From NCBI GenBank assembly GCA_029962745.1, contig CM057158.1:12308776-12372775 (forward strand): DNA of 64,000 nt, written 5' to 3'. Below the pieces are notes generated by a model. That model saw only the letters and a list, made by a program, of their open reading frames with translations, ran no database searches and had not been told where the DNA came from. The DNA is from Echinometra lucunter (Eukaryota > Echinodermata > Echinoidea > Camarodonta > Echinometridae). Of this stretch, positions 1 through 10,562 are shown piece after piece. A program made the position numbers and the translations under genes. Positions within the stretch are counted from its first letter, which is position 1, and each line of letters opens with the position of its first letter.

Positions 1-161
1 GAAACTAATCTGGTGAATAGAGAAGGATAGTACCCAGTAATGGGTGCAGGTGCTAATGATTTCAAAGGAGTAGATGAAAAGATGTTCATTATACAAGATA
101 TCCATCAAAATGAGCATTTATTCTGTTCTTTCGATTATAAATTGATCTTGCATACTTACAG

Positions 162-250
162 GAGATCTGTTATTCGAAGAAGAGAAGAATGAAAAGATGC
201 AATGTGAAATTGAACTGCTGGCTTGTATTGGCTTCAATAATTTATTGTAG
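162..250 (+). CDS. candidate 3'-terminal exon of an upstream gene
   Basis: A pyrimidine-containing stretch ends in CATACTTACAG at 161. In the frame that needs one base from a previous exon, it is followed by 28 open codons and TAG at 248-250. The predicted tail is acidic then hydrophobic (begins DLLFEEEKNEK, ends GFNNLL). No family is recognised. Upstream exons would lie outside the window. An open run of 28 codons is not significant in AT-rich DNA, so the call rests on the acceptor and the composition. Confidence 0.25.
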
Positions 251-774
251 ATCAAAGCAATACTTTTGGAAAAAGAGGAAAGAAGATAGTGCATACTAAG
301 GCTTTTCAGATATGATGCAGCGAACCCAGGCGCTTAACCCTCATGGTTTTTTGACTAATAAGTGAATGGGGTATAAGGCAGCAAAAAAACCCTGCAGAAC
401 CAAGAGGCATATATTTTTTGCCTCCTGGCTGCAAAAAGCTGAGGACCAATTAAATTCTTAAAAAGCTAGTACAAAATATGATGTCATAGGTTGTCTGCGC
501 AACTTTGGTAACAGCTTTATTTTAGTATTGACGTGTTGAAGCATGATCATTACCATAAGTGACATGGTTTACCTTCCCATATCTGTACACTAAAGAAAAA
601 ACTTGTGAGTTTCCCTCTTCAAATTTGAACAAGCCTTTAGATGTATTTCAGAAAGAAAGGTAGGAAACCAGGAATAGGGCAGGTTCATCCACTCAACCAG
701 GAGAGGATAAAGAATATCATATGATTATAACTGTGCAGTCACTGACCAAATTCTTAACATTAGCCCTGTACAAA
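251..774. other. no feature seen; possible 3' UTR or intergenic
   Basis: AT-rich unique-looking sequence with no repeat, RNA gene or convincing open frame. It would be 3' UTR if the exon ending at 250 is real. Confidence 0.4.
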
Positions 775-1010
775 GCAGTTTGCCCAATCCTGGACCCAGC
801 ACCATGCCCAACCCTGGACTATGCAGTTTGCCCAACCCTGGACCAAGCAGTATGCCAAACCCTGGACCCAGCACTTTGCCCAACTCTGGACCAAGCAGTT
901 TGCCCATCCCTGGACCCAGCAGTTTGCCCAACCAAGGACCCAGCACTGTGCCCAACCCTGGACCAAGCAGTATGCCCCACCCTAGACCCAGCACTACACC
1001 TAACCCTATC
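775..1010 (+). repeat. 24-bp minisatellite (about ten units)
   Basis: The unit is close to TGCCCAACCCTGGACCMAGCA plus three bases and repeats about ten times with point changes. Because 24 is a multiple of three, every frame lacking a stop stays open: one + frame reads an eight-residue PNPGPSSM-type repeat, and the other + frame and the minus frames are open too. No start context, splice site or neighbouring exon ties this to a gene, so the open frames look like a by-product of the repeat. Confidence 0.9.
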
Positions 1011-1379
1011 CTTAAACCTAACCTTAAACAGAACCCAAGTGTAACCTTAACCATGTAATGCAATGAGAAAGAAAAAGTAAATTGATAATATGGTTGAACG
1101 ATATATACATGTAGAATGATCATCCAAAAATTTGAGCCTGATAAGTATCCTTAAGCCAGTTATGTTTTGAAAACAGAAATATCTTTGACTGCACTTACTA
1201 AGTTCACTTTTGAAATATCTCTTTTGCTATGCTTTTCATTACTGTATGATAACTAATGATTAATATGTTAATTGGTATGAATATTACTGGCAATCTTTTT
1301 AGAAGGTGAATCCGTGAAAAGGCAGTGATTATTTGATAAAAGTATTGTCAATATTAGAAGAATGATTCCCATTTTAAAG
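1011..1379. other. no feature seen
   Basis: AT-rich sequence between the minisatellite and a hairpin. Nothing supportable. Confidence 0.4.
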
Positions 1380-1462
1380 ATGACTGTTAGAAACAGATAC
1401 ATATTTTATTCTCTCTTTCTTTAAAAGAAAGAATAAACTATGTATATGTGTATAACAGTCAT
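1380..1462. repeat. AT-rich near-perfect hairpin
   Basis: The arms ATGACTGTTA and TAACAGTCAT bound an 83-bp interrupted palindrome. The inner arms (ATACATATTTTATTC / GAATAAACTATGTAT) and the centre TTTCTTTAAAAGAAA also pair. It resembles a very short MITE or foldback element, but no second copy was found in the window. Confidence 0.7.
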
Positions 1463-1999
1463 TTTTGAATTTTGAATTAGTGAATTAGAACATGTTCTAA
1501 ATACATTGACATGCATTACACTAAACTGACTCGTATTTATGTCTTTTTGCAAGACACTAATCTACAATTGTCACTCTTGACCAAGATGTAGTAAATGGGT
1601 ACTCAATAGGAAATATTTCAGTGAAATGCTACAGTGCCTGAATGGCAGCCATGCTAAAGCTGGGGTAATAACAGTGGAGTGCCAAGAGTGTCAATTCTGA
1701 AAGGCATGAGTGCTATTCAAGAACCTACTATTATTTACCAGTATGAAATTAATCAAAGCCTCTTTTGCTGTCATATCAACAAGTTGCAAATATATTTTGA
1801 CGCCAAAAATATGCATCTAGATATCAAAATGTATGACATCATATTTCAACCTGTAACCACTGGCACCAACATACATCTAAGGTTGTCATAGAAACATAAA
1901 GTGGACTTCAGTTACAAATTTCTTTTTTAATGTTTTGTAACCAACTGAATGATAAAAGTAAAGATTGAAAGAAAAAGAATGATTCGCTACAAAGTATTA

Positions 2000-2276
2000 G
2001 TTCACCTTTAATATAGAAATTGCATTGAAGAATTCATGGTACATTCACCATTGGTTGTGTACCCATTGGTGATCCTCTTATAGCTTTCTAACATTGTAAA
2101 TGGACTACAATAACAAAGTCTGTTTTGATGAATTTTGAAACCCTCTGTATAATGCTTTAAGGGTGAGAAGTAGAATTTTCTGCTAGGAAAGATTTAGTTC
2201 ATCAAATGGAAATGGCATTGGAGAATCCAAGACACATTCAACATGGCTGTGTGCCCGTTGGTGAGCCTCTTCTTCA
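2000..2276. repeat. diverged direct duplication, ~190 bp period
   Basis: The segment around 2003-2080 recurs at about 2196-2276. Both read TTAGTTCA, then GGCATTGRAGAATYC-like sequence, ACATTCA and a GTTGGTGAKCCTCTT-like end. The copies have clearly diverged, so the duplication is old. Confidence 0.65.
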
Positions 2277-3081
2277 TTTAATGGCATGCAATGAGAATCA
2301 ATGTTTCACGCTGCTAGGCCCTCGTACACCTGCCTTGCCCTTCGGTCTCAAAGCACTGTTTATACTAGCTAACTAATCGGGATTAAAGTTAATCTTATAG
2401 CTAATTTCTCTATGTTGGGTGTATAGGTGGTCTTCTCTGTTTTTTCAAAAGAAAAAATACATATTTCAAGATGTTGAGAGTTTTAATCGTGATGTATTCT
2501 CTTTTTTGGGGGGTTTTGTTAAATATTTGGCATTGGAGGTAGGGAAAGAATCAACTTCTGCAAAATATTGGAATTAGTTTAGGTTTAAAGTTGGATTTGT
2601 TTTGATATAGCACTAACCGATCCTGCCTGGTTCAGAGTGAATGTGAATAGTATACGTAAATACTAATGTCAAATAAAATGCAAATACTTCTAATCAACTA
2701 AGTAACTTCTAGTAGTTGTAATAAACTGACAAAATGCACGAAGTAACATTCAGTAATGAAACAATCTACCTGCTGGGTAAGATGCACAAACCTCTCTTGC
2801 TGGACTGAGTAAGCAATCCAGTCATTAGTGTTAACTTTCCTCTCTGTTTCATTATTTAGATCTTTGTTTTATTAGTATTTTGAATATTAAGAAATGACAC
2901 TCATACATATACTAGAATGTCTGTGGACACTACATTATTACGTACAAATCAGTTATACAAGTAGCCTTTTCTTTTTGATAGCAGTAATAGAGAGTCTGGT
3001 TACAATTAATGTAATTCCGGTACTGAAATGTCATCACAGTGACAAAATCCTGCTAACCTTTGCAAGTGTAGAGCTAAGACA
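2277..3081. other. no feature seen
   Basis: AT-rich DNA without recognisable repeats or exon-like segments. A short ORF at 2894-3085 has no supporting signal. Confidence 0.4.
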
Positions 3082-3278
3082 GTGAGAGTGGAAACAGCGC
3101 TTTTATTTTGGGATGCTACTGCTGATAAGCCATTGAGCGTTGGCAAACAACAGCTGTCCAGCTGCACATACCGAGACTGGCGTTGGGTTATTAGCGACGC
3201 TGGTGAGCCCGCGAGTGTCGCACCGTCACCGCACAGTCTACCACGCAACCAGAGATTTGTGCACGAGGGATTCCGCGG
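3082..3278 (+). other. CpG-richer patch with strong splice donor; possible first exon
   Basis: This patch has far more CpG than its surroundings (for example GCGACGC, CCCGCGAG, TCGCACCGTCACCGC, GATTCCGCG) and ends at a near-consensus donor, G|GTGAGTAAG, with GT at 3279. That is the expected look of a 5' noncoding first exon with its promoter. No TATA box or initiator is distinctive. The patch is open in two + frames but has no good ATG, so any coding claim is avoided. Confidence 0.3.
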
Positions 3279-3479
3279 GTGAGTAAGAGACGAGAAGAGA
3301 GATCGCGAGAAAAGAGTAGAGAGATAGAAGAAGAGGTGGCAGAGGAAATTGAATAATGTATTTTTTTCTTTGGATGGTGTTTTTTCACTCCCTCAGGGCA
3401 GGTAATATTTTGCGGAGAAGAAATAGAAGATGATACAAAAATTTCTGGAAATTTTCTTTCTAATCAAATTCCATGAGAT

Positions 3480-3575
3480 TGACAGAGAGAGAGGGAAAGA
3501 GAGAGAGAGAGATAGTAGGGTATATTGATGGAATCTGTGTCTTCAGAGAATGCCTTTGCTCTCTCTCTCTCTCTT
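3480..3575. repeat. GA and CT microsatellites
   Basis: A (GA)n run at about 3482-3512 is followed within 50 bp by a (CT)n run at about 3559-3575. The two could pair as a weak hairpin. Confidence 0.8.
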
Positions 3576-3876
3576 CATCTAGCTGGCTGATAATTGTGTG
3601 GGGGAAAAAATAGAAAAGGGTGGGGGTTAAGGGGTAATTATCTTTCTTTTCTTCGAATATGTTAGAAAATGTCATTAATCGTTAACTACAATGCAGTGTT
3701 AGGAGGAGTGGCTGCCTGATATTGCAGCAGAAACTATCCGGCAAGATTTGTTACTTGAATTGACACGGTAATTTTATTCTAATGCTTCATGAATTCCCAT
3801 TATATATTCTTTGCCTAGATATGCCTTCACTTGTATGCATGTTGGGTGCCTCATTGTTTTTTTCTGGTATTTATAG

Positions 3877-3957
3877 AAATGGGGCCTTTGGCTTTACCCT
3901 GTTGATTTCAAGATGTGCATTCCCCGGAGAACCTCTTGTGTGATTGGAAAGAAAAAG
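3877..3957 (+). CDS. candidate 81-bp exon
   Basis: The acceptor TTTTTTTCTGGTATTTATAG lies at 3876 and a donor AAAAG|GTAGCA at 3958. Between them one frame is open for exactly 27 codons (begins KWGLWLYPVDFK, ends VIGKKK), with an internal ATG at 3913 in a good context (A at -3). It could follow the donor at 3279 as the start-codon exon. The donor is imperfect and 27 codons may be open by chance. Confidence 0.2.
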
Positions 3958-4217
3958 GTAGCATTTTTCCTCAGAATAATGAATTTTTCCATTGATTTTT
4001 AAGGCAAGATCAAAACAAGTTTCACTATGTAGTACTAGTACTTATTAGCATAGTTTATATTTTATCTGGGTTATTTTGGACAAGCTCTCTATGTAAAAAA
4101 AAGAAAATGTTTATAATTTTTTTTATAGGTTAAGATGACTTTATTATATGACAAGAAATGCCAATTTTATTTTGTATGATGAAAAATCAAAATACCAAAA
4201 TATTTCCGCAATAAGCA

Positions 4218-4483
4218 ACACTCTTACTTCTACCGAGTCAACTTGACTCGGAATGGAGTCAGCTGGGAGTCAACTCTATTTGGAGTTTAAGTGACTTGGA
4301 TTTCCAAATCAATTTGACACGGAATGGAGTTACTTTGTCTCGAATTTAGTTGATTCTCAGTTGACTCCACACCATTCTGAGTCAAATTATTTTGGAAATC
4401 TGAGTCACTTTAACTTGGAATAGAGTTGACTCCCAGCTGACGCCATTCTGAGTCAAATTTGACTCCCAGAAATTAGAGTTAAG
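4218..4483. repeat. long foldback palindrome (~125-bp arms)
   Basis: The left arm, rich in GAGTCAACTTGACTCGGAAT and GGAGTCAGCTGGGAGTCAACT, is matched in reverse complement by the right arm ending near 4483, with only a short spacer near 4350. Each arm itself contains repeated GAGTCAA/TTGACTC palindromes. It resembles a foldback or MITE element. No target duplication was identified. Confidence 0.8.
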
Positions 4484-4643
4484 ATACGTTCCTTGAAATA
4501 TTAACATGTTACCATCTAATGAAGATAGCATTTACCTTCACGATTCAATATCATAACTATCAATTCTACTGAGTAATATTTTTGAATTTGTGAAGCATTA
4601 ATATCATTAGAAATAATTGTTTTCTGTAGGGTTAGTGTGCTCA

Positions 4644-4644
4644 C

Positions 4645-4680
<36 letters not shown>

Positions 4681-4890
4681 GGTGGGGGGGAGAAGAGGAG
4701 GAAGGAGGGAGATGTGCAGAAAGAGAATGACATGGAAATGGAATTGCCAAGCAGCGTTACATTGGTAATCATAACGTGTCCTATTTAGGAATACTGTTGT
4801 GAGAGAATGACAGCACAAGGGAGAAAGAGATAAAGAAGAAGGGAGAGAAGGGAAGAGACAGAGAGAGTAAGAATGAGAGTGAGAAAGAGA
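4644..4890. repeat. GA-rich simple-sequence tract
   Basis: A (GA)n microsatellite at 4646-4682 followed by a G run and further purine-rich sequence to about 4890. Confidence 0.8.
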
Positions 4891-5570
4891 GAATAAGGGG
4901 GAATGTGCCCTAATTTGCCTTTATAGCCTAAAGCTGAGTGCAGACAGATGACCCCCAAGTCATGTTTAGCTTAGCTCAAGCTTAAAGACGAAGGAGGATG
5001 TGCCTTTTGGTGATGCAAGGAGGTCAGTTTCAGTTAAGGTTGGAGAGTGGCATGTGAAGCAAGGCTGGCAACCTGATATAAGATTAAGTCCCTCAGCCCC
5101 AGACCTAAAGATTAGATTAATCCAGATATCCTGGGGAGCACATCTCGCAACCTTGTTAGCTTGATAACATGACCAGAAGTAGGGCATGAGATATCCCTTG
5201 GATCTTCAGGAGTAGCCATTATTCCCCAAGCCTACTCATCTCATAATACCCCTTCTTACCAACTCTTCACCGTTTGTCTCAATTCCAGTATCTTTTTACT
5301 CCACTTCACCAATATTACTGTCAAAATGCAAGTGAATGGTAAGGGATTGTCTCTGAATATTTCTCTGCTCGGTATTTGTGTGTCATATAATGTGCAAATT
5401 TTCAACTGCACGGTGGATTTACCTCTGCTTTGGGTCAGAGATAATCTGTGCCTTCATTGATTTAGTCATGTGACATGTGATTTGGAAGCTCAGTTGGGAT
5501 GATCTTGACCTAAATGTACAGACAGGAAGTATGCAGTAACCAGTGATAATGATGAAAGACTCCTTCCATT
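4891..5570. other. mostly featureless; one weak exon-like segment
   Basis: The only structure seen is a 53-bp segment at 5288-5340 bounded by TCTCAATTCCAG and G|GTAAGG, open in two frames. Its phase does not fit neighbouring exon candidates, so it is not called as a CDS. Confidence 0.3.
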
Positions 5571-5902
5571 CTGGGGGGTGTTTCATAAAGCTGTTCGTAA
5601 AGTTACGAATGACTTTACAAACAACTTGTATATGGCAAGTCAAACAAATGGGATTCTGAGTCATTATAAATCACATCAGCTAAAGGTGAAATATGCAGAC
5701 TTAGGTTAACATTACTATTGTTTGCAAACATTTTTATTGCAAAGTATATATTTTTTTGCCACAATTTAATTGAGATTATGGGAAATGCAGTCAAACTTTC
5801 TTTAAACGTTAGGAAAAACTTTGAGCATCCCATTTGGTACTTCATATTCCAGTCATTCGTAAAGTCGTGTAATTTTACTAACAGCTTTATGAACCACCCC
5901 CA
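5571..5902. mobile_element. MITE, TIR CTGGGGG...TTCATAAAGCTGTT
   Basis: The left end CTGGGGGGTGTTTCATAAAG and the right end, whose reverse complement starts CTGGGGGTGGTTCATAAAG, are inverted matches. The subterminal sequences (TTCGTAAAGT and relatives) also match. The element is 332 bp with no transposase frame, hence non-autonomous. It abuts the next element with no unique sequence between. Confidence 0.8.
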
Positions 5903-6051
5903 GGGCCCCGTTTCATAAAACTTGTTATCAATAACAAGTTGCAATAACTGATAAAAGCTACCGAAATCCTTGCATCTGATTGGCTGAAAGCAAATTTGTC
6001 ATAGAAATGTGGCAGTTGTTACTGATAAGAAATTTTATGAAACGGGGCCCC
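5903..6051 (+). mobile_element. MITE family B copy 1 (149 bp)
   Basis: Ends GGGCCCCGTTTCATAAAACT and its inverted match ATTTTATGAAACGGGGCCCC bound a 149-bp palindromic element containing a GATTGGCTG core and GTGGCAGTTGTTACTGATA. Same family as 12689-12837 (inverted), 32865-33012 and the fragment at 7735-7781. It has no coding capacity. Confidence 0.9.
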
Positions 6052-6052
6052 T

Positions 6053-6902
6053 ATCAATTTTTATGCCTCCGCTTACCATAGGTGGGTGCCGGAGGCATTA
6101 TGTTTTCGGGTTGTCCGTCCGTACCGTCCGTCCGTCCTGTTTTTGTTCTCGCAATAACTTAAGAACCATTTGCTGGATCAACTTCAAACTGGGCTCATGT
6201 ATGCTAATGGGAGGGACAATGATCTGAGTAGATTTTGGGGTCGTGAGGTCAAAGGTCAAAGATCATAGAGGTCATTATATGCATGAAAAGGGATCATTCT
6301 CGCGATAACTTAAGAACTATTTGACAGATCAACTTCAAACTTGGCTCATGTATGCATATGAGAAAGACAATGATCTGATTAGATTTTGGGGTCATGAGGT
6401 CAAAGGTCAAAGGTCATAGAGATCATTATATACATGAAAATGGCTCATTCTCACGATAAGTTAACCATTTGATAGATCAATTTCAAACTTGGCTCATGTA
6501 TGCATATGGGAGGGACAATGATCTGAGTAGATTTTGGGGTCAGGAGGGGTCAGGAGGTCAAAGGTCATCATTATATACGTGAAAAGACTCGTTCTTGCGA
6601 TAACCATTTGCCGAATCAACTTCAAATGTGAGTCATGTATGCATGTGGGAGGGAAAATGATCTTATTACACTTGGGGGTCACAAGGTCAAAGTTCATAGA
6701 TGTCATTTATGTGAAAATTGCTCGTTCTGGCGATAACTTAAGAACCATTTGACGGATCAACTTCAAATGTGGCTGACACAATGTCAGTTAAATAGAACCA
6801 TTTTCCCCCAGTTTTGTATTCTAAATGTTTCCTAATACATTTCCCATAATTAAAAGTGATATATTTCTGATCTGGCAAAGGCGGAGGCATAAATTTTGAC
6901 CA
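6053..6902 (+). mobile_element. TIR element with ~150-bp internal tandem repeats
   Basis: The left end TTTTTATGCCTCCGC and the right end GCGGAGGCATAAATTT are inverted matches. Inside are GTCCGTCCGT-type repeats, then about five tandem units that each contain GCGATAACTTAAGAACCATTT, CTTCAAAC-TTGGCTCATGTATG, GGGAGGGACAATGATCTGA and GGTCAAAGGTCA. Unit starts at about 6153, 6304, 6455, 6597 and 6730 give a period of 133-151 bp. The GCCTCCG-edged repeat class is, to my knowledge, common in marine invertebrates. No protein is encoded. Confidence 0.85.
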
Positions 6903-6944
6903 CGTGCGGTTGAGGATTCATCTAGTCTTTTTTAGTTCTGCTTC

Positions 6945-7730
6945 ATTCATTTTTTTTCCATATCTACTACTGCTAGAAACCAATATTGTTTCTACAAATT
7001 CATTTACATGTATGTTAAACACAGTCTTAATATATACCTAAACAAGAGCAAAACTGGAGAACAGCAGGTAGGTATGAGGGCTATAAGAATCCAGTATTAC
7101 GACAACTTCAGCTGTAAGCTAGAAGGTTTTTAGATCTGTAAATTTTGTGAGTTAAAGCCCATATGGCATTGAGCAGAAAAAAACAAAATATCTTTCTGTT
7201 CACATCTTACCTTGTGCCCAGAAGTATGGTCAGCTCCCTTCTTGATCTCATTCCAATTGAATCTAATGCCAATAAGAAAAAAAAAAGAGAAATACATTCA
7301 CATTTCCTTGTGGGGGAGAGTTCAACAATAATTTTACTGAAACAAATTAATCCAATATAACAAGGGGTGAATTATAGTAATATTCATATCAAAAGTATGC
7401 GATTCAATAAGATGTCCTATCATGGAACAATTAATACAAAGGAAATGGGATTGTCTTATGGATGTAACATGTTTATACAATTAAATGTAAGACATAAAAT
7501 AATGAAAATTAAAATTACATTTTAAAAGGATTTTCAAATTTCATTACAATTAATATATTTGAAATTATTTTCAATAACTGCAATTTATTCTTTCATACTT
7601 TCCATTATTCCAAAACCCCAGAGATGAACACTTCAAGTCTGTGATTATAGTTTTACTTTCAGTATACAGAAAAGAATACCTAACTCCTTATTCTTTAAAA
7701 ACAGGATATGAGATTTTGAACAATAAGTTT
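6945..7730 (-). repeat. ~780-bp dispersed repeat, inverted copy 1
   Basis: The reverse complement of this segment matches 15747-16545 along nearly its whole length, with small indels. Matching landmarks include CATATCTACTACTGC, TTACCTTGTGCCCAGAAGTATGG, CCTTGTGGGGGAGAGTT, CAAGGGGTGAATTA and ATACCTAACTC. No terminal repeats were found. It may be a duplicated host segment rather than a transposon, because an exon-like block with splice signals is conserved in both copies (minus strand 7211-7262 here). Confidence 0.85.
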
Positions 7731-7734
7731 TAAA

Positions 7735-7781
7735 AAATGTGGCAGTTGTTACTGATAACAAGTTTTTTGAAATGGGGTCTT
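7735..7781 (+). mobile_element. MITE family B fragment (3' end only)
   Basis: ATGTGGCAGTTGTTACTGAT followed by AACAAGTTTTTTGAAATGGGGTC matches the right third of the family B element at 5903-6051. The left part is absent. Confidence 0.8.
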
Positions 7782-8735
7782 TCTTGCATAAGTGCTTTGA
7801 TGGATATGGCTTTGAGATCCGAGATAATATTTGGACTTTAAGGAATTGAATTGCAAACTGTATTTTCCCAGAGGATATAGAGGATATAGGTGCAGTCCCT
7901 TAGACAATGGACAATATAAATAAAAATAAGAACGATAAAGGTGTGTTTTCAGATGTTTTTCAAATCACTCGCTCTCATTTATCTATTGGTTATTGACCTT
8001 TCTGACAAAGGGATGGTCTAATCAAAATACTCCTATTTTTATACTCAGTGACAATATCCGAGTAGTAGGGGAATTTTCTAAGGGGCATGCACTCCCTCCC
8101 CCTTTTCTTGGAGGATGCAACCCCCTCTGCTTGAGAAAGTTTCTTTCATCAAAGTTTACCTGAATTTCCAAAATCTTGTATGGAAATTTGAAAGTTAGAA
8201 AGTGTTGACCCTCTCAGGGGATTGGATGGAAGGGGGGGGGGGAGAAGGGGGATTGATCTTTTTTATTTTAGAGTCCCTGGTTTAACAGTTCCTTTTAGCA
8301 TGGTCGAGTGATGCCTCTTGGATGCACTCTATGAAATGTGTTGAAGTGATCTTTTTTTTTTTCAAAATGTGTTTAAAGAGTTGGAGAGTATGTTGACAAA
8401 TTGCAGAAAATAGTTGTGGTCACCTGACTAGTGATCAACTGATCAATAAACATCTGGAGAATCCATTCTGTCATTTAGCTGATCACATGACTTGGAACAA
8501 ACTTCTCATATAGGTATCAATCTTTTTCAAGCTTTTAGACCAAGTACATGTAAGTAGTGAAGCCTACCTTTTTGTCTCTGCCTGTTTTTAATATTTTTCT
8601 TGTCTTCTTTTTATGTGTTGTTTGATTTTCTTTGTCTTGGCAGTGACGTGAAGTGGAAAAGATATAAAGGACATTCAAAATAGCCTTTAGAAATTCATTA
8701 GTATCACCTTTTTAGCCATTGTAGTGCATAAAAAA
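7782..8735. other. no gene seen; short homopolymer runs
   Basis: AT-rich DNA with a G run at 8231-8242 and T runs. A polypyrimidine stretch ending in TTGGCAG near 8643 is acceptor-like, but stops follow in every useful frame. Confidence 0.4.
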
Positions 8736-8801
8736 ATGGAGAGAGAGAGAGGGTAGAAGAGAGGGATGGAGAGAGATGAAGAGAGAGAGGGAAAGAGAGA
8801 T

Positions 8802-8878
<77 letters not shown>
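8736..8878. repeat. long (GA)n microsatellite
   Basis: Interrupted GA-rich sequence grading into a pure (GA)n array of roughly 37 units at about 8803-8877. It gives spurious Ser-Leu and Arg-Glu reading frames on both strands. Confidence 0.95.
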
Positions 8879-8879
<1 letters not shown>

Positions 8880-8902
8880 TTTCTAAATCAGAACTTGAGC
8901 AG

Positions 8903-8992
8903 TCTACTTCCAAGTCTAGACCAGTGACACTGATAGATCCAAGCATCGGGAAAGTTCATCAGGATTTGAAGACGATCCTGGACAAAGGCCGG
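8903..8992 (+). CDS. candidate 90-bp exon
   Basis: After the GA array, a short pyrimidine stretch leads to possible acceptors at 8891 (AAATCAG) and 8902 (GAGCAG). From 8903 one frame gives 30 open codons of mixed, protein-like composition (includes RPVTLIDPSIGKVHQDLK) up to a donor CGG|GTAAAC at 8993. The frame also stays open to a stop at 9064 if no splicing occurs. No family is recognised. The GA array in front makes a functional acceptor less likely. Confidence 0.22.
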
Positions 8993-9128
8993 GTAAACAA
9001 CCAGTTGTTTGTGAGCATGTCGTTATCGTCTGGCATCTGTTGCCCATCCGTAATCCTAATTGTTTAGCATTCTATGATGAGATGATGAGTAGAATCGCAG
9101 GCCTCCCCTTCTCCTTCCCTCCCTCGAG

Positions 9129-9256
9129 AGGATGGCATCATCAATACCGGGGAGGATGTCTTCCGCATCATCATTCCACAAAGTCTTGCATCATCATTGC
9201 ACTCCTGGGATAGTTGCAGAGAAGAAGCTCGTCCAGAAGGGAAAGTACTTTGAGAA
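9129..9256 (+). CDS. candidate 128-bp exon
   Basis: A clean polypyrimidine tract (CCTCCCCTTCTCCTTCCCTC) precedes acceptors at 9128 and 9130. From 9129 one frame is open (contains HKVLHHHCTPGIVAEKKLVQ) to a donor GAGAA|GTATGT at 9257 in phase 2. That phase fits the exon-like block at 16226. The 9130 acceptor opens an alternative frame (contains NTGEDVFRIIIPQS) that ends at TGA at 9250-9252, so the frame is ambiguous. No family is recognised. Confidence 0.22.
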
Positions 9257-10080
9257 GTATGTGGTGCATCTTGATAGCAGCTAAAGAAATATACATGTGC
9301 ATTTTCCTAAGCATAAGGGGCAAATTTTTGCCAGGGGCTCATGCCTCTTTTCAGAATACCAAGTCCAATTTTTTTTCTTTTTTTTGGGGGGGGGGGTGAG
9401 CAAAAACTTTTGACCTACTGTTGTAGTGAAAATGTTAATTTGTAATTGAAATGTATCAGACAAGGTATATAACATTGTAAGAAGCAGACCATCTTGCTGC
9501 CCATACCATTATGAGATAATAGTTGCCTGAATATTCTTATTTTTCCAACTTCATGTACGTTGATGTTATTAGTAATATACATGCAATAAAGCAGATTTAG
9601 TTGAACATGTGTAGATTTTCTGGTGGGTAGGTATGCAGTGATGGATAGATCTATGACGAATGACAAACAGCCTTGCTACATTTATGATGGAGAGCACACT
9701 AACAATCCTAACCCATACTAACTGCTGTGCCCCATGACGTTGAATAACATTTGACATCATAATGGCCCATTCCAGGAGCAGTTGTTATGTTTCATCATTC
9801 AAACATTCCTATTTATCACGATTGCTTCTTTAATGTTCTACCATACTTCCTGTAGTTCAATACCATTTGGCATGCCAATCACCCATCAGATTATTGTCCA
9901 TTCAGATATGCAGTTGGGCCCAGAAGTTACACCTTTTATAAAAAAGTATTATTCCATACGACTTCCAATTTGAACCATCATGAATCATAATTATATATGG
10001 CTCAGGTATTGGATTTGATGTGTATTTGAAACTCAACTTATCTGTCTGCATGAGGAGAAAAGTTTCCAGGAATGAGTTCA
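9257..10080. other. no feature seen apart from a G run
   Basis: AT-rich sequence with a T-run plus G-run at 9369-9397. Nothing gene-like. Confidence 0.4.
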
Positions 10081-10500
10081 GTTATTACCATTATTATTAT
10101 CATTATTGTTATCATCATTATTACTGTCATTATAACCATTATCACTATTATTATTATTATTATTATTGTTATAATTATTATTATTATTATTATGATTATT
10201 ATTATTGTTATTATTATTGTTATTATTATTATGGTTATTATTATTGTTATTATTATTATTATTGTTGTTATTATTGTTATTATAATTGTTATTATTATTA
10301 TGATTATTATTATTGTTATTATTATTGTTATTATTGTTATTATTATCATTATTATCGTTTTTGTTATTATTATTGTTATAATTATTATTATTATTATTAT
10401 TATTGTTATTATTAAGTATTATTATGATTGTTATAATTATCATTATTGTTATTGTTGTTGTTGCTGCTGCTGCTGCTGTTGTTTTTCGTTGTGATTGTTA
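10081..10500. repeat. ~400-bp imperfect (ATT)n microsatellite
   Basis: Trinucleotide ATT/GTT units, interrupted by ATC, ATG and TGC variants, run for about 400 bp and end in a short (TGC)n run at 10462-10478. All the poly-Tyr, poly-Ile and poly-Asn reading frames here are artefacts of the repeat. A smaller GATGATGATG patch follows at 10537-10562. Confidence 0.95.
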
Positions 10501-10562
10501 TTTTTTATTTTATTATCATTATTATATGGTGGTGATGACGATGATGATGATGATGGTGATGT

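Noticed and set aside
780..1058. PNPGPS-repeat protein of ~92 residues
   Set aside because: All frames of the 24-bp repeat tend to stay open. There is no start context or exon structure, so it is kept as a minisatellite only.
6494..6752. ORFs within the GCCTCCG element as a repeat protein
   Set aside because: The frames are on both strands and shift between the ~150-bp units. No conserved reading frame.
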